A stretch of 64,000 bases of DNA from Owenia fusiformis (lineage: Eukaryota; Annelida; Polychaeta; Sabellida; Oweniidae), in assembly GCA_903813345.2 (NCBI GenBank), contig CAIIXF020000006.1, forward strand, positions 39,688,848 through 39,752,847, in the 5' to 3' direction. The notes beneath the pieces were generated by a model that was not told the DNA's origin, did not search any database, and saw only the letters and a program-made list of their open reading frames with translations. Made by a program: the position numbers and the translations under genes. This document shows, piece after piece, positions 45,361 through 55,850 of the stretch. Numbering within the stretch: position 1 is the first letter of the stretch; the number at the start of each line of letters is the position of its first letter.

Positions 45361-46481
45361 ACAGGCCCGTAGCCGGGGAGGGGGCGGATTGGGGGGGGGG
45401 GGGGTTTCGATGGGTTTTGATTAATTTTTAACTGTGTTTTTTGTTGTTGTAACCAATCAATTTTGAAAAATGCCAGTAGGTAAATAGGTAAGCAGCTGAG
45501 TATATACCATACTGATATGGTATGATGGGTAACTGGTAAACTCGTACCCAAGGCAACTCGTACCCAAGACAACTTGTATCAAAGTTTGTGTTTAGTTTTG
45601 AATCAAGTGTTGGACTGGGAATGGGTATAGATATACATATTATAATTGTTGTATACAGTTCAGAATAGTTTGAAGTATGTAGAAGAGTTTTTGGAAGAAA
45701 TCTATTTCTTTTATTGACATTTTGAGCTTTGAAAATTAAGTGTCAATCTTTTTTGACTATTATGTTATATTGGTCACAGATTCGGGATGTTTGACAGAAG
45801 AGACCTACATTATTCCACATATTCATAATCATTGCTCAAAATATTAGTGGTATCTTTGTATGTTTATGAGTGTTTGCAACAAGTGTCAGATCTAATTCAT
45901 CTTGAAAGATGGTATTATAAAAAATATAAAGATTTATCAAAACTTGGGCCTAATTTCTTATTAAACAGATAATCTATTTAGGATTTCATATCATCAGATT
46001 AAAAAATGTTAATTCTAAGAAGTCACCTTCATAAAATTTAGCAATAAAATATTCTAAATAATATTATATTATTCATATATAATACAATGCACTTTGTATG
46101 CATGTGCTCAAATATAATCCAATTGAGTTCCAAATGGAAATAAATAAATTAACAGTTAAAACTTCCCTTATCAACTTTCTCTACATGCACTTAGCTAAAT
46201 TGATTTTTGATTCATTTGTAGAAAAGTTACTGTTGTAATTATATTTATTTATATATATGTATGACAAAAAAGTTGAGAACAAGCCCTTCGAAGTATTTCT
46301 TTCATTTAAATAAGATGATCTAAGTTAAAACAAAAGCTTTGCTTAACGCTTTGAGAAAAAATGTCTTCTAAATTCAGAAAAATTTTGAGGCTTATTTGAT
46401 TCACATTATAACATTAAAACGTTATTATACAGATGTTATATAGATGTTTTACTAATATGCACACATAATACTGAAAATAAA

Positions 46482-46620
46482 CTTGGGTACGAGTTGTCTT
46501 GGGTACGAGTTGTCTTTGGTACAAGTTGTCTTTGGTACGAGTTGTATTGGGTACAAGTTGTCTTGGGTACGAATTTTCTTGGTTACAAGTTGTCTTGGGT
46601 ACGAGTTGTCTTGGGTACGA
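46482..46620. repeat. 16-bp minisatellite (CTTGGGTACGAGTTGT), ~9 copies, copy A
   Basis: Near-perfect units end in CTTGGGTACGAGACTAGG. The inverse unit (AACTCGTACCCAAG) lies about 0.9 kb away at 45538-45575, together with a shared GGTATGATG. The pair may mark inverted ends of one element. Confidence 0.85.
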
Positions 46621-47553
46621 GACTAGGAAGCGGTATGATGTACTGGATCATAAATGTCTCATTCACATTTTTAGACTTAACTCCATGTCTGCTCATGAAA
46701 TTTTGGGCTCAAGGTCAAATCTGAAAATTTATGCCAAAGGATTAGTGTCTTCAAGACCCTATATTAGCCCCAAAGATATTTAGAAAAAATTGTACAGGAT
46801 ATCAAATAAAATACCTTGTTTGATAACCAGATCCAAAAATAAGGTCAATCTGACCTTTATATTTCAAAATATAGGTCATACTATTAACGTGTATAAAAGG
46901 AGATTTTGAAGGAAATATCACTCTTTTCGCATCATTATTGTCACTATCAAAATAAGCATTATTTTTAGTCATCTAAGACTTTTTAATTGATCCTTCTGGT
47001 ATTATCTTACATGATAGTGACAAAGCATAATGGGCAACACTCGAAAACAAAATTTTGAATAGTGATCTTCTTTATACTTCATTGAGATCAATTGTCTACA
47101 AAAAAGCTTGCAAAATAATATCAGAAAAGAATATTTAGTTTTTATAAAAATAACATCACAATGAGAAAGAACAAGGGGTAACATTAAAAAGCATATGAAG
47201 TAATTAACAAGTCAAAAGTGCATATCAATCAATTATATATTGATCTGCTTCCTTGAGATCAATTGCTCATATACAGTTTGTTTTAAGATGGCAGTAAAAT
47301 ACTGAATTTATCATTTCACATCACACTGAGGAAGCACAAAGAGGAACATTTGAAAACACATAAAATATAACAATTACTAAAAGGTTACTTTGGACTTTCT
47401 TAAACTGTTGATGGGCACATTCATGTGTTTGTTCATTATAATAAGAGATTCTATGAGCTATCATCTTCTTCAGATGACAACGTTTCAGACATATCTTTTG
47501 ATTTTAAAGTGCCAATTTTTGTGCATTTCTTTTTGCTTCTATACCCCTTGTGC

Positions 47554-47800
47554 CTACAACCCTACTATCAACTGGGCATGTACAACATCATCCAGTGATT
47601 GCATCAAAACTATTACATACATCTGGATCTGGGTTGTACTCCACCCATGTATAATGAGATTTGGAGGATACAAACCGATTACTGGGCTATTACACAAATC
47701 AGGCCATATGTTTCTTTTTAACATGTTATATTTTCCATCTACTTGAAGATGGCCGTCTGTATTTATATCGGTTGGCTTCATCTCAAGAGAGTCCACTACG
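47554..47800 (-). pseudogene. Exon-like conserved fragment of unknown family
   Basis: The frame reads DSLEMKPTDINTDGHLQVDG, then WPDLCNSPVIGLYPPNLIIH and GWSTTQIQMYV. The low-entropy-free, protein-like composition suggests a real former exon. In copy B (about 56760-57000) the paralogue keeps an acceptor-like 'attgcag' before GTGGACTCTCTTGAG but has a frame change at an A run. I do not recognise the family with certainty. It occurs only in the duplicated segments. Confidence 0.4.
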
Positions 47801-49639
47801 ATTTAGATGTAACCCTCTGTCTCCATACAGATGGTACTGTGAGATGGCAGTCCACTCATTGTTACATGAAGGTAAAATGATTGTATAACAATCATCTCAT
47901 ATGAATGTATTGAAAGTAATTGCATGTTATTATGTTGCTTAGAGCCATGGTAAAGATAAATGCTTCTCAAAAGGTGAAAGCAAACATATAATATCACGAA
48001 AAGATCATATGAATAAAGAAAATATACTCAAATATATAAAGCACAACTGTCACAATCATTCTAAAGATTTTCAAAATTGCTGACATCATTTTATTTCATG
48101 CTGAAAATTGCAGAAAAGTTCCATTTTTGTACAACATCTGGTCCTTACCTAGATTTTTACATATGTCAAGGAGTACATTAGAAGTACACTATTCCCTTAC
48201 TACATTTAACTTTCTAGGTAAGAACCAGACGTTATATGGACAAAGCAAGAGTTTATCATGACCTTCCTCTCTCTAAAAATAAGAAGGTCAACACAATTGC
48301 AACCTAAAGTCCCCAAGAACTCCATGGGAATCACAAAATAGAGTCTGATGTTGACAGTTATTGCATATCCGTTGGTATCATCAAAGGTAAAGGGTCCTAC
48401 CTTCTGAGAACACACTAAACTGGGTATCTGTCTGTGTGAAGGTGCCTCACCACTTCTTCATCAAGTGCTTAACTCCCCTAGAATACAGGATTGTTAGAGT
48501 TTGCCAGTGCATCAAGTTGGAAATGGAGTTCATTTGAATAACAGACCAGCCCAGACAGCCCAAGAGCGGCAATCCGGGGCATGTTGCTTTAAATGCAGTA
48601 ATATTGTGACTATCAGTCCCATAGTTATGAAATATGGTAGGTTGGTAGGAAATTGAATGATGTACAAATGTGTAAAATATCAGGGAGATATTTTTTAGAA
48701 TGACAAAGATATTAGGAAAAACTGGGGTTGCCGTTTTTTGACCACCCTGTGGCCCATATGGCCACTGTACAAACACTAAAACTTACTATACACACTATTG
48801 GATTCGGCATGGCTTCGTTTTCAAAGTATTAAGAAAAACCACCCCATAAATTGTTTTTACTGTAGTGACACCATGACTAGAAAAACAACAATATGTTTTT
48901 ATCAAATCACTCGTCATTTTGAATATACTATGTTAGAAACAACCGTTATAATGCCTCCTTTTGGCAAAACATGATGTGATATGATACCGTATTTTTCGTA
49001 ATCACCAAAATGAATGCAACTGAGTATTAAGCAGAAAATTTTAAATCCTGTAAGATTTATCATTGATATTTGAATGCCGAAAACAATGTATCGTTTTTAG
49101 TGCAAACCTCCGAGAGATAAACTTAAATATCTGATGATTTATCTATCATAACCACTTTGTCATTTTGAATTGACCAGACAATGGGAAGTCCGAACTACAT
49201 TTAGCTCTGAAGTAGATTCAAATCAGTAAGCCACACAGGACAAGTATTTGTATCACTCAGTCTCGGGATGTTCTTGAGAATTCGATCTGCTATATCTTAA
49301 AAAACATGCCTTTTGAATTGGAAAAGTATACCATGTCATTGATCTTGTTTGTCTGAGACAATGCCTTGTTTTGTGCTATGCTATAGTATGAGAGATAAAG
49401 TCAAGCATCTGATCATTAATAACATCATCACATAATCACTTTGTCATTTTGCATTGACAAAACAATGGGGACTATATGTTATTTTCATATAAGTAGATTC
49501 AAATCAGCAAGTCACGGAGGACAAGTGCTTGTATTATTCAGCTATGGGATGTTATTGAGAATTTGATCTGCTATATTCTTAAAAACAAGCCTTTTGAAAT
49601 GAAAAAAACACAAAGATGATTTAAGTACCAATGTAAATC

Positions 49640-50345
49640 TTGTCATTATCTCATTGTTGTTTTTGAGTAGCACCTGTTATGTCATCTTACGTTTGATGTA
49701 GTACTTTATTTTTCAAATAATAAAAGAACTGTGCAATGTTTACTCGAGATTCATGACATAAAGCAATTGTTTTTCGTATTCTGAGAGTAAAGTAAGAAGT
49801 AAATGAAACAATATTGAAAATATTTGTGTCTCTTCCCTTGATCTGCTCAGTTGGTAATTTGACAGATTTAATTTAATTTGCTTTTATTTAATTTAAAATG
49901 TAACAGTCACTCTGTATTCTGTTAAAGGAAGCAAGCTTAAAATATATATTTTTTGATATCAACATATTACATTATACACAATGCTATCTTATTTTAGCTG
50001 ACACGTGACATACATGTACTTCTCATAGGTATTCAAAGGCATCCAGCCTTTGAACTCATATAAATCCTGCTAGCAAGGAAGATAAAAATACTTTTATTGG
50101 TCACAACATGGCCAATAGAACATTTAATCTTCACTGCTAACAGGGCTTTTGGGATGTCCAGGGAAACAATACATATTTCCTAAAATATTTCAAAAAATGT
50201 CATGTTACCAAAAATAAGCCATTAATGTATTTAGTACAATGCACACTGTCTTGACATATGAACATTTGTTCAACATGCATGACTTCTTATTCAAACATTA
50301 CCGTACCCTAATTGAATTTCTCAACCACTCAGAATGCAGCATAGC
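49640..50345. other. Unannotated intergenic stretch between segmental duplications
   Basis: No gene or bounded repeat is supported. The sequence is A+T-rich. Confidence 0.4.
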
Positions 50346-50348
50346 CAA

Positions 50349-50483
50349 TATAGACAGAAGAGCAGGTGTTATATCGACGAATACACCCCGCAGAGCTAGT
50401 CACACACGATTCTGTTCGAAAGCTTTTGTGCCTAGCCCCAAGGGGTGTATTCGTCGATATTGCACCTGCTCTGAGGTCTATAT
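50349..50483. repeat. 135-bp hairpin element
   Basis: Stems are ATATAGAC/GTCTATAT, AGAGCAGGTG/CACCTGCTCT and ATATCGACGAATACACCCC/GGGGTGTATTCGTCGATAT around a loop of about 55 bp. Confidence 0.85.
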
Positions 50484-50805
50484 AACGATTTGAACATGAA
50501 ATAGTGAAACCTCACCAAACTTTTTCGAATATTCATCGGACAGAATGGCAGTACAAATGCACTCACCTTCGGTTCTTGCTGTATACGACAGTAACATATT
50601 TCAAGATCTTGCAAAAACAATTTATTCCAAATTTAAAAAAATGCATTCTAATCATTAAGTCCATAAATATCAATGAATTGGATCATGTTCAACAATTTAG
50701 AACAGATTATGCATCACATTTCTGTTTAATAATAATGCACCGCTCATTTTTCAAAACTGGCTCCAAGTTGGAACCAGTTTACAAATCGTCTCGCTCCATT
50801 TAACA

Positions 50806-51335
50806 CAAGCTATTTAGGGACAATCTAGCAATTTGAAATCACGGGATACTATCTCGAGTTATGCATCTTATTCTTCTACAATTTATGAAAATGAGAAAAA
50901 ACTGAAAAATACGTAAAATCTTAACATTTTTTACCAAAAACTCTCTTTATGCCAAAATTATGAGTGTAAAATGCATCCTTATCATAAAGATCGATGAATT
51001 GGACCATGTTCATCAAATAAGGGCAGATTATACATCGTATTTCTGTTAAATAAAAACACATTGCTCATTTTTCAAACTTGAATCGGAATTGATGAACGTG
51101 ATCCTATTCATCGACATCCATGCTTAAAGTATTCAATTTACACTTATAATTTAGCCTTAGAATGACTTTTTGCAAAAAATCTTGAAATATGTTACGATTT
51201 TATGTATTTTTCCGTTTTTTCTCATTCTCATGCAAATTATACGAGAATAAGATGCATAATGCACATCAAAATGATCAGGAGACAGTATCCCGTGATTCCC
51301 AGTCGCTAGATTGTCCCTTTATAGCTTGTTTTCTC
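50806..51335. mobile_element. 530-bp foldback element
   Basis: GCTATTTAGGGACAATCTAG and ATCACGGGATACT near the left end are mirrored by CTAGATTGTCCCTTTATAGC and AGTATCCCGTGAT near the right. The arms are about 130-150 bp. Sequence resembling its flank (CAAATAAGGGCAGATTA...) also occurs at about 27975-28050. Confidence 0.7.
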
Positions 51336-52324
51336 GAGAACACATATTTACTGTTAAGCATTCTAATTGTACACTGATATAATGAGTGTAATGTTTTTTA
51401 TGCATATAATATAGAAGGCACATAGATGTCATTAAGTAATTATACTCACTCTGCCAACCTTAATTTACAATTCTCTTTGGCTCATGACAATCAACTATAT
51501 AATATATAATAACATATAATCAGGCAAATAGATATATGTCATTAAGTAATTATAATGGATAATAGGAGTTTAAATTTTTGTTAAATATCAGAGTTAGAAA
51601 GTAAAACACACCATATTATTTTGGGTCACTCTGTAATATTTTGTACATGTAGTATTCAAATAAGCTAAATCCAAAGCAGTCATCTTTATATCATTATTCG
51701 TTGCATCAACATGAAATGATATTAGAAGCTTATTTAGTGAGAATTACAAGGTGTTCCAAAAGTAATGACTAAAATTCAGGTTTGTAAAACATTATAATTA
51801 GTAAGTAGCATGTCCCTTTATCACTCTGTGCAGCATTTAAATAGATAAATACAAAACAGTCATTGAATAATTTGTTGAGAATTACAAGGTGTTCAATAAG
51901 TAATGACTAAAATTCAGGTTTTGTAAAACATTATAATTAGTAAGTAGAATGTCCCTTTATCACTCTGTGATATTCTGCAGCATTCAAATATATAAATACA
52001 AAACAGTCATCGAATAATTAATTGCATATTACAAGGTATTCAATGTGTAATGTCTGTATTAAAATTCAGTTTTTGTAGAACATAAGCATTTGAAAGTAGA
52101 AGTGCTATTATTATATCACTCTGTAATATTCTGTAGAATTCACAATAATATTCATATACATTGCATGTATATGGAATCATCCAAGAAGTATTTTGGAGAA
52201 TTACTGGGGTTACTAGCTGAAGATATTTGAAATATATCCGGTAAAGTAATTTAGTTTTACCTTGGACCCAATTATAGAAACAACAGAGTATACTGTAATT
52301 TAGGTTCTAGGATGAGATGAATTG

Positions 52325-53773
52325 TTATTTGCTATAAAATCTGGTTATTAATTCATCAATCTTTTGTATTGGTATCTCACACTTTCGACGATATTGCTGT
52401 ACATAGCCACCTTCTCCCTTGTTGTTATATAGTTCAGATATGACTAACCATCTGTCCACATGGAGAGCCTCCTCTCCTGTACAGCAGCCAGATCTCAGTG
52501 CACGGATTGTGATGTAGAGAACTACTGGCATCATCCAATAATTATAATGCCTGTATACTCCTGATCCTAGTCTTGGTTGTACATCAACAAATGGGAAATC
52601 AACATCTGCAAGTTCCTTCTTACTGTCATATATCCACAGTTGTCCATCTTCCTCCTTCATCTCATAGAGTTCAAATACATTGTGAGCTACATCACACAGG
52701 CAACCTCCCAATGATCTCTCACTAGATGTACATGTTCTCTGGTGATGTAGCACAAGGGTCTTCAGTGCATGTGAGCTGTAAGTGGAGCTATTAGGGAATA
52801 GATGACATTCCAGAATGAGGAGTTTCAATAACATCAGCAGCTTATTGTGATGTTTGTCTAGTTCATGTTCACTGTTATGGAGAGATCGAGTCCAATGTGC
52901 AAGATCACCTACTCTTGGGTTATATGGCAGGAGTATATATCTACCATGCTCTGTCTGTTGCTTTTCTAAGCAGAACCCAAGGTAAATATCTGTGGTATGT
53001 TTACTTCCACCAACCCTTATCCTTACACATGGTCCATATAACTTTGTATCTAGTTCAACTGTATTGGGAGATAGAAAAGTAGAGTAGAAACCGTTCAACC
53101 AACTATCCTCCGACGCAGGGAGTACCTTCCTTAATTTGATGTATTCATAAAAAGTAGTACGATCCTCAATATGAAGTTGTCTCAGTCTTTCCAAGCAGTC
53201 CCATTCACTAATGGTTCGTCCTAGTTTCCTCTTCCCTTTGTAGTGAATACCTTCCAGTTCGGATAGACAGGTATGAATTGCACTATGGAGTAAATGTGTT
53301 ATATAATGCATAAGATTATTCTTGTCATCTATTACTTCCCAGTGTACTCCTAATGATTGTTTTATATCATTGATCTGTGTTTTCAGTTTTTCAGTATGTA
53401 TTTTCACTTCCACTTCATTGTTCCCATATATATTTGATATATATACATTTGGCACTGAAAGTTGTTTTAATAAAAGCAGCAGATCACATTCATCAGGGTA
53501 TATGATTTTGCTGCCATTGAAATAACTTCCATTTGGTAGTATATCTCCAACTTCAAACACAGGATAAAGTTCTCCTAGTTTATCACACAGTTTTCTTACT
53601 TTGGATATAATCTCCTCCTGATGTTCTTTGATTTCTGAGTCACCGAGCTTTAGTTTACATTTCTCATATCCAGCATTCACAAAGTCTGTTAATATTATGT
53701 CTTTTTCTGATTCGGTGAGTTGATATGAGTTCCTTGTAAGTTCCACATGTGATTTACAACATTTTCCCCCCAT
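52325..53773 (-). CDS. cGAS-like receptor (cGLR), copy 4, intact, acylation-type N-terminus
   Basis: The product is 482 residues in one exon, and the start ATG lies in AAATGGGGG. MGGKCCKSHV fits the N-myristoylation pattern (Gly2, small residue at 6) with Cys5/Cys6 as palmitoylation candidates. A membrane-anchored enzyme is therefore plausible. The NTase core has NGSYFNGSK (G82, S83), PDECDLLLL (E95, D97) and TTDIY with third acid D262. The second Asp of the other copies' DID is Tyr here. The Mab-21 C-terminal helices KHHNKLLMLLKLLI and SHALKTLVLHH are intact, and no zinc-thumb insert is present. Its paralogue (copy 3) is broken. Family members synthesise cyclic dinucleotides that signal through STING. 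Activity here is inferred from motifs only. Confidence 0.85.
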   Translation of the reverse strand: MGGKCCKSHVELTRNSYQLTESEKDIILTDFVNAGYEKCKLKLGDSEIKEHQEEIISKVRKLCDKLGELYPVFEVGDILPNGSYFNGSKIIYPDECDLLLLLKQLSVPNVYISNIYGNNEVEVKIHTEKLKTQINDIKQSLGVHWEVIDDKNNLMHYITHLLHSAIHTCLSELEGIHYKGKRKLGRTISEWDCLERLRQLHIEDRTTFYEYIKLRKVLPASEDSWLNGFYSTFLSPNTVELDTKLYGPCVRIRVGGSKHTTDIYLGFCLEKQQTEHGRYILLPYNPRVGDLAHWTRSLHNSEHELDKHHNKLLMLLKLLILECHLFPNSSTYSSHALKTLVLHHQRTCTSSERSLGGCLCDVAHNVFELYEMKEEDGQLWIYDSKKELADVDFPFVDVQPRLGSGVYRHYNYWMMPVVLYITIRALRSGCCTGEEALHVDRWLVISELYNNKGEGGYVQQYRRKCEIPIQKIDELITRFYSK

Positions 53774-53869
53774 TTAAAATTGGCAATACAATATCTTATA
53801 ATAATGTGCTTCACATACATATACAGTAATCGTCACAAACTCATGAGTCATTTTTAGTTAAACTGTCAG

Positions 53870-54105
53870 ATATATAACTTCCATTTGGTAGTATATCACC
53901 AACTGCAAACACAGGATAAAGTTCTCCAAGTTTTTTAAAAAGTCTCCTTACTTTCAATATAATCTCCTTCTGATGTTCTTTGATTTCTGAATCACTAAGC
54001 TTTAGTTTACATTTCTCATATCCAGCATTTGCAAATTATGTAAGTCTGTGTATCTCTGTTGGAGTAAGTGTTCTAGATTTCCTTGTTAATAGAAAAGCCA
54101 TGCCA
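53870..54105 (-). pseudogene. cGLR 5' fragment with MAFLLTR-type start (copy 5)
   Basis: The minus-strand reading starts MAFLLTRKSRTLTPTEIHRL, hits TAA, then continues FANAGYEKCKLKLSDSEIKE and LPNGSY before similarity ends near 53870. The fragment lies just upstream of intact copy 4. It shows that a non-acylated N-terminal type existed beside the MGGKCC type. Confidence 0.78.
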
Positions 54106-55711
54106 GACCATGACTGCAGGTTATTATAGATATTTATAAAACTGATGGCTGATATATCCGAGTCACGAAATCTGTTAGTCTGTGTATCACTGGGGAGAAC
54201 GTTTTCTAGATTTGCTTGTTAACAGAAATGCCATACCAAACCATAAGAGGTTTTTTGAAAATCTAATTTTAACTTTTATATGATAAGTTAAGTATAATAC
54301 TTTAACTTATTATCAGTTAGTGCATTTATCTTCTTCACGAGTAATGTTTAATTAAAGAAGGTCAAATGACTATCATATTAGTCATTTAACAGGCCTACTT
54401 TTGATTAATTTTTAACTGTTTTTTTGTTTGTTGTAACCAATCAATTTTGAAAAATGCCAGTATTTCTAAGTAGGTCAACAGCTGAGCAAATTTTAGAAAA
54501 TCAATTTGTCCCCTAAGTTTTTCACTGCATTTATGTAGAGCAAGGTCTTGGGCTTATATTGAGCTTGGGTTCTCTATCCTAACCCCGGCAACGAATGTGA
54601 AAATTGATCATATAGGTGGCGCCCCCTACAATTTACCCTCAAATTTATAACTAATTATCATTTTAATAACTGAAACATACAAACATCTCGAATTGATCAA
54701 TGGTACATTAATTTATGCATTAATCTTTTCTTCAATGTTTAAAAATCATAATTTATGGAGAACTAGTTGATTGACCCCTTGAAACGTCCCCTATTTTAAA
54801 GGGGGTACTTACGTTAACTTCTGTAAGTTTTGTGTTATTCAGGATTCGGGCTTAAAATACACTCAACTGTATGGTATGATGGGTAACTGGTCAACTCGAA
54901 TTCGACCAAATTTATGTTTAGTTTTGAATCAAGTGTTTGACTGGGCATGGGTATAGATATACATACTATGATTGCGTATACAGTTCAGAATAGTTTGAAG
55001 TATGTAGAAGAGTTTTTGAAGAAATCATTTGATTTTGTGACATTTTGAGCTTTGAAAAATAAGTGTCAATCTATTTTGACTATTATGTTATATTGGTCAC
55101 AGATTCAGGATGTTTGAGGGAAGAGACCTTCGTTTATTCCACATATTCATAATTATTGCTCAAAATATTAGTGGTATCTTTTTATTATTATAAGTGTTTG
55201 CAACAAGTGTCAGATCTAATTCATTTTGAAAGACGGTATTATTAAAAAAATAAAGATTTATCAAAACTTGGGCCTCATTTCTTAATAAACAGATAATCCA
55301 TTTAGGATTTCATATTATCAGATTAAAGAATGCTAATTCTAAGTAGTCACCTTCATAAAATTTAGCAATAAAATATTCTAAATAATATTATATTATTCAT
55401 ACTTGATACAATACACTTTGTATGCATTTGCTCAAATATAATCCAATTGAGCTCCAAATGGAAAAGAAATTAACAGTTAAAACTTCCCTTTCTCTGTATG
55501 ACAAAAAAAGTTGAGAACAAGCCCTTCAAAGTACTTCTTTTATTTAAATATGGTGATCTAAGTCAAAACAAAATGCTTTGCTGGACGCATTGAGAAAAAA
55601 ATTCTTCTAAATTCAGAAAAAAATATTGAGGCTTATTTGATTCACATTATAACATTAAAAAGTTGTTATACAGATGTTTACCTAATATGCACCCATAATA
55701 CTGAAAATAAA

Positions 55712-55850
55712 CTTGGGTACGAGTTGTCTTGGGTACGAGTTGTCTTTGGTACAAGTTGTCTTGGGTACAATTTGTCTTGGGTACAAGTTGTCTTGGGTAC
55801 GAGTTTTCTTTGGTACAAGTTGTCTTGGGTAAGAGGTGTCTTGGGTACGA
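55712..55850. repeat. 16-bp minisatellite, ~9 copies, copy B
   Basis: The same CTTGGGTACGAGTTGT unit and the same end (GAGACTAGGAAGCGG) as 46482-46620. Individual units differ between copies A and B, so the array has evolved since the segmental duplication. Confidence 0.85.

Larger units (their letters stand above)
42930..49400. repeat. Segmental duplication copy A
   Basis: This is paralogous to 51600-59350 across the cGLR gene, its flanks, the 16-bp minisatellite and the exon-like segment at 47.4-47.9 kb. Copy A has about 900 bp (48200-49110) that copy B lacks. It also has a local tandem duplication (about 49095-49340 and 49385-49640). Confidence 0.85.

Noticed and set aside
45364-45405. 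A G-quadruplex regulatory element in the G-rich tract.
   Set aside because: The tract sits at a repeat-like end (CAGGCCCGTAGCC) abutting a gene fragment, with similar C/G runs at 1305, 34508 and 41950. Simple homopolymer expansion or a transposon end explains it.
21825-53773. Assigning a specific cyclic dinucleotide product or ligand to the cGLRs.
   Set aside because: Product and ligand specificity cannot be read from the motifs visible here, and the zinc-thumb that would suggest dsDNA sensing is absent.
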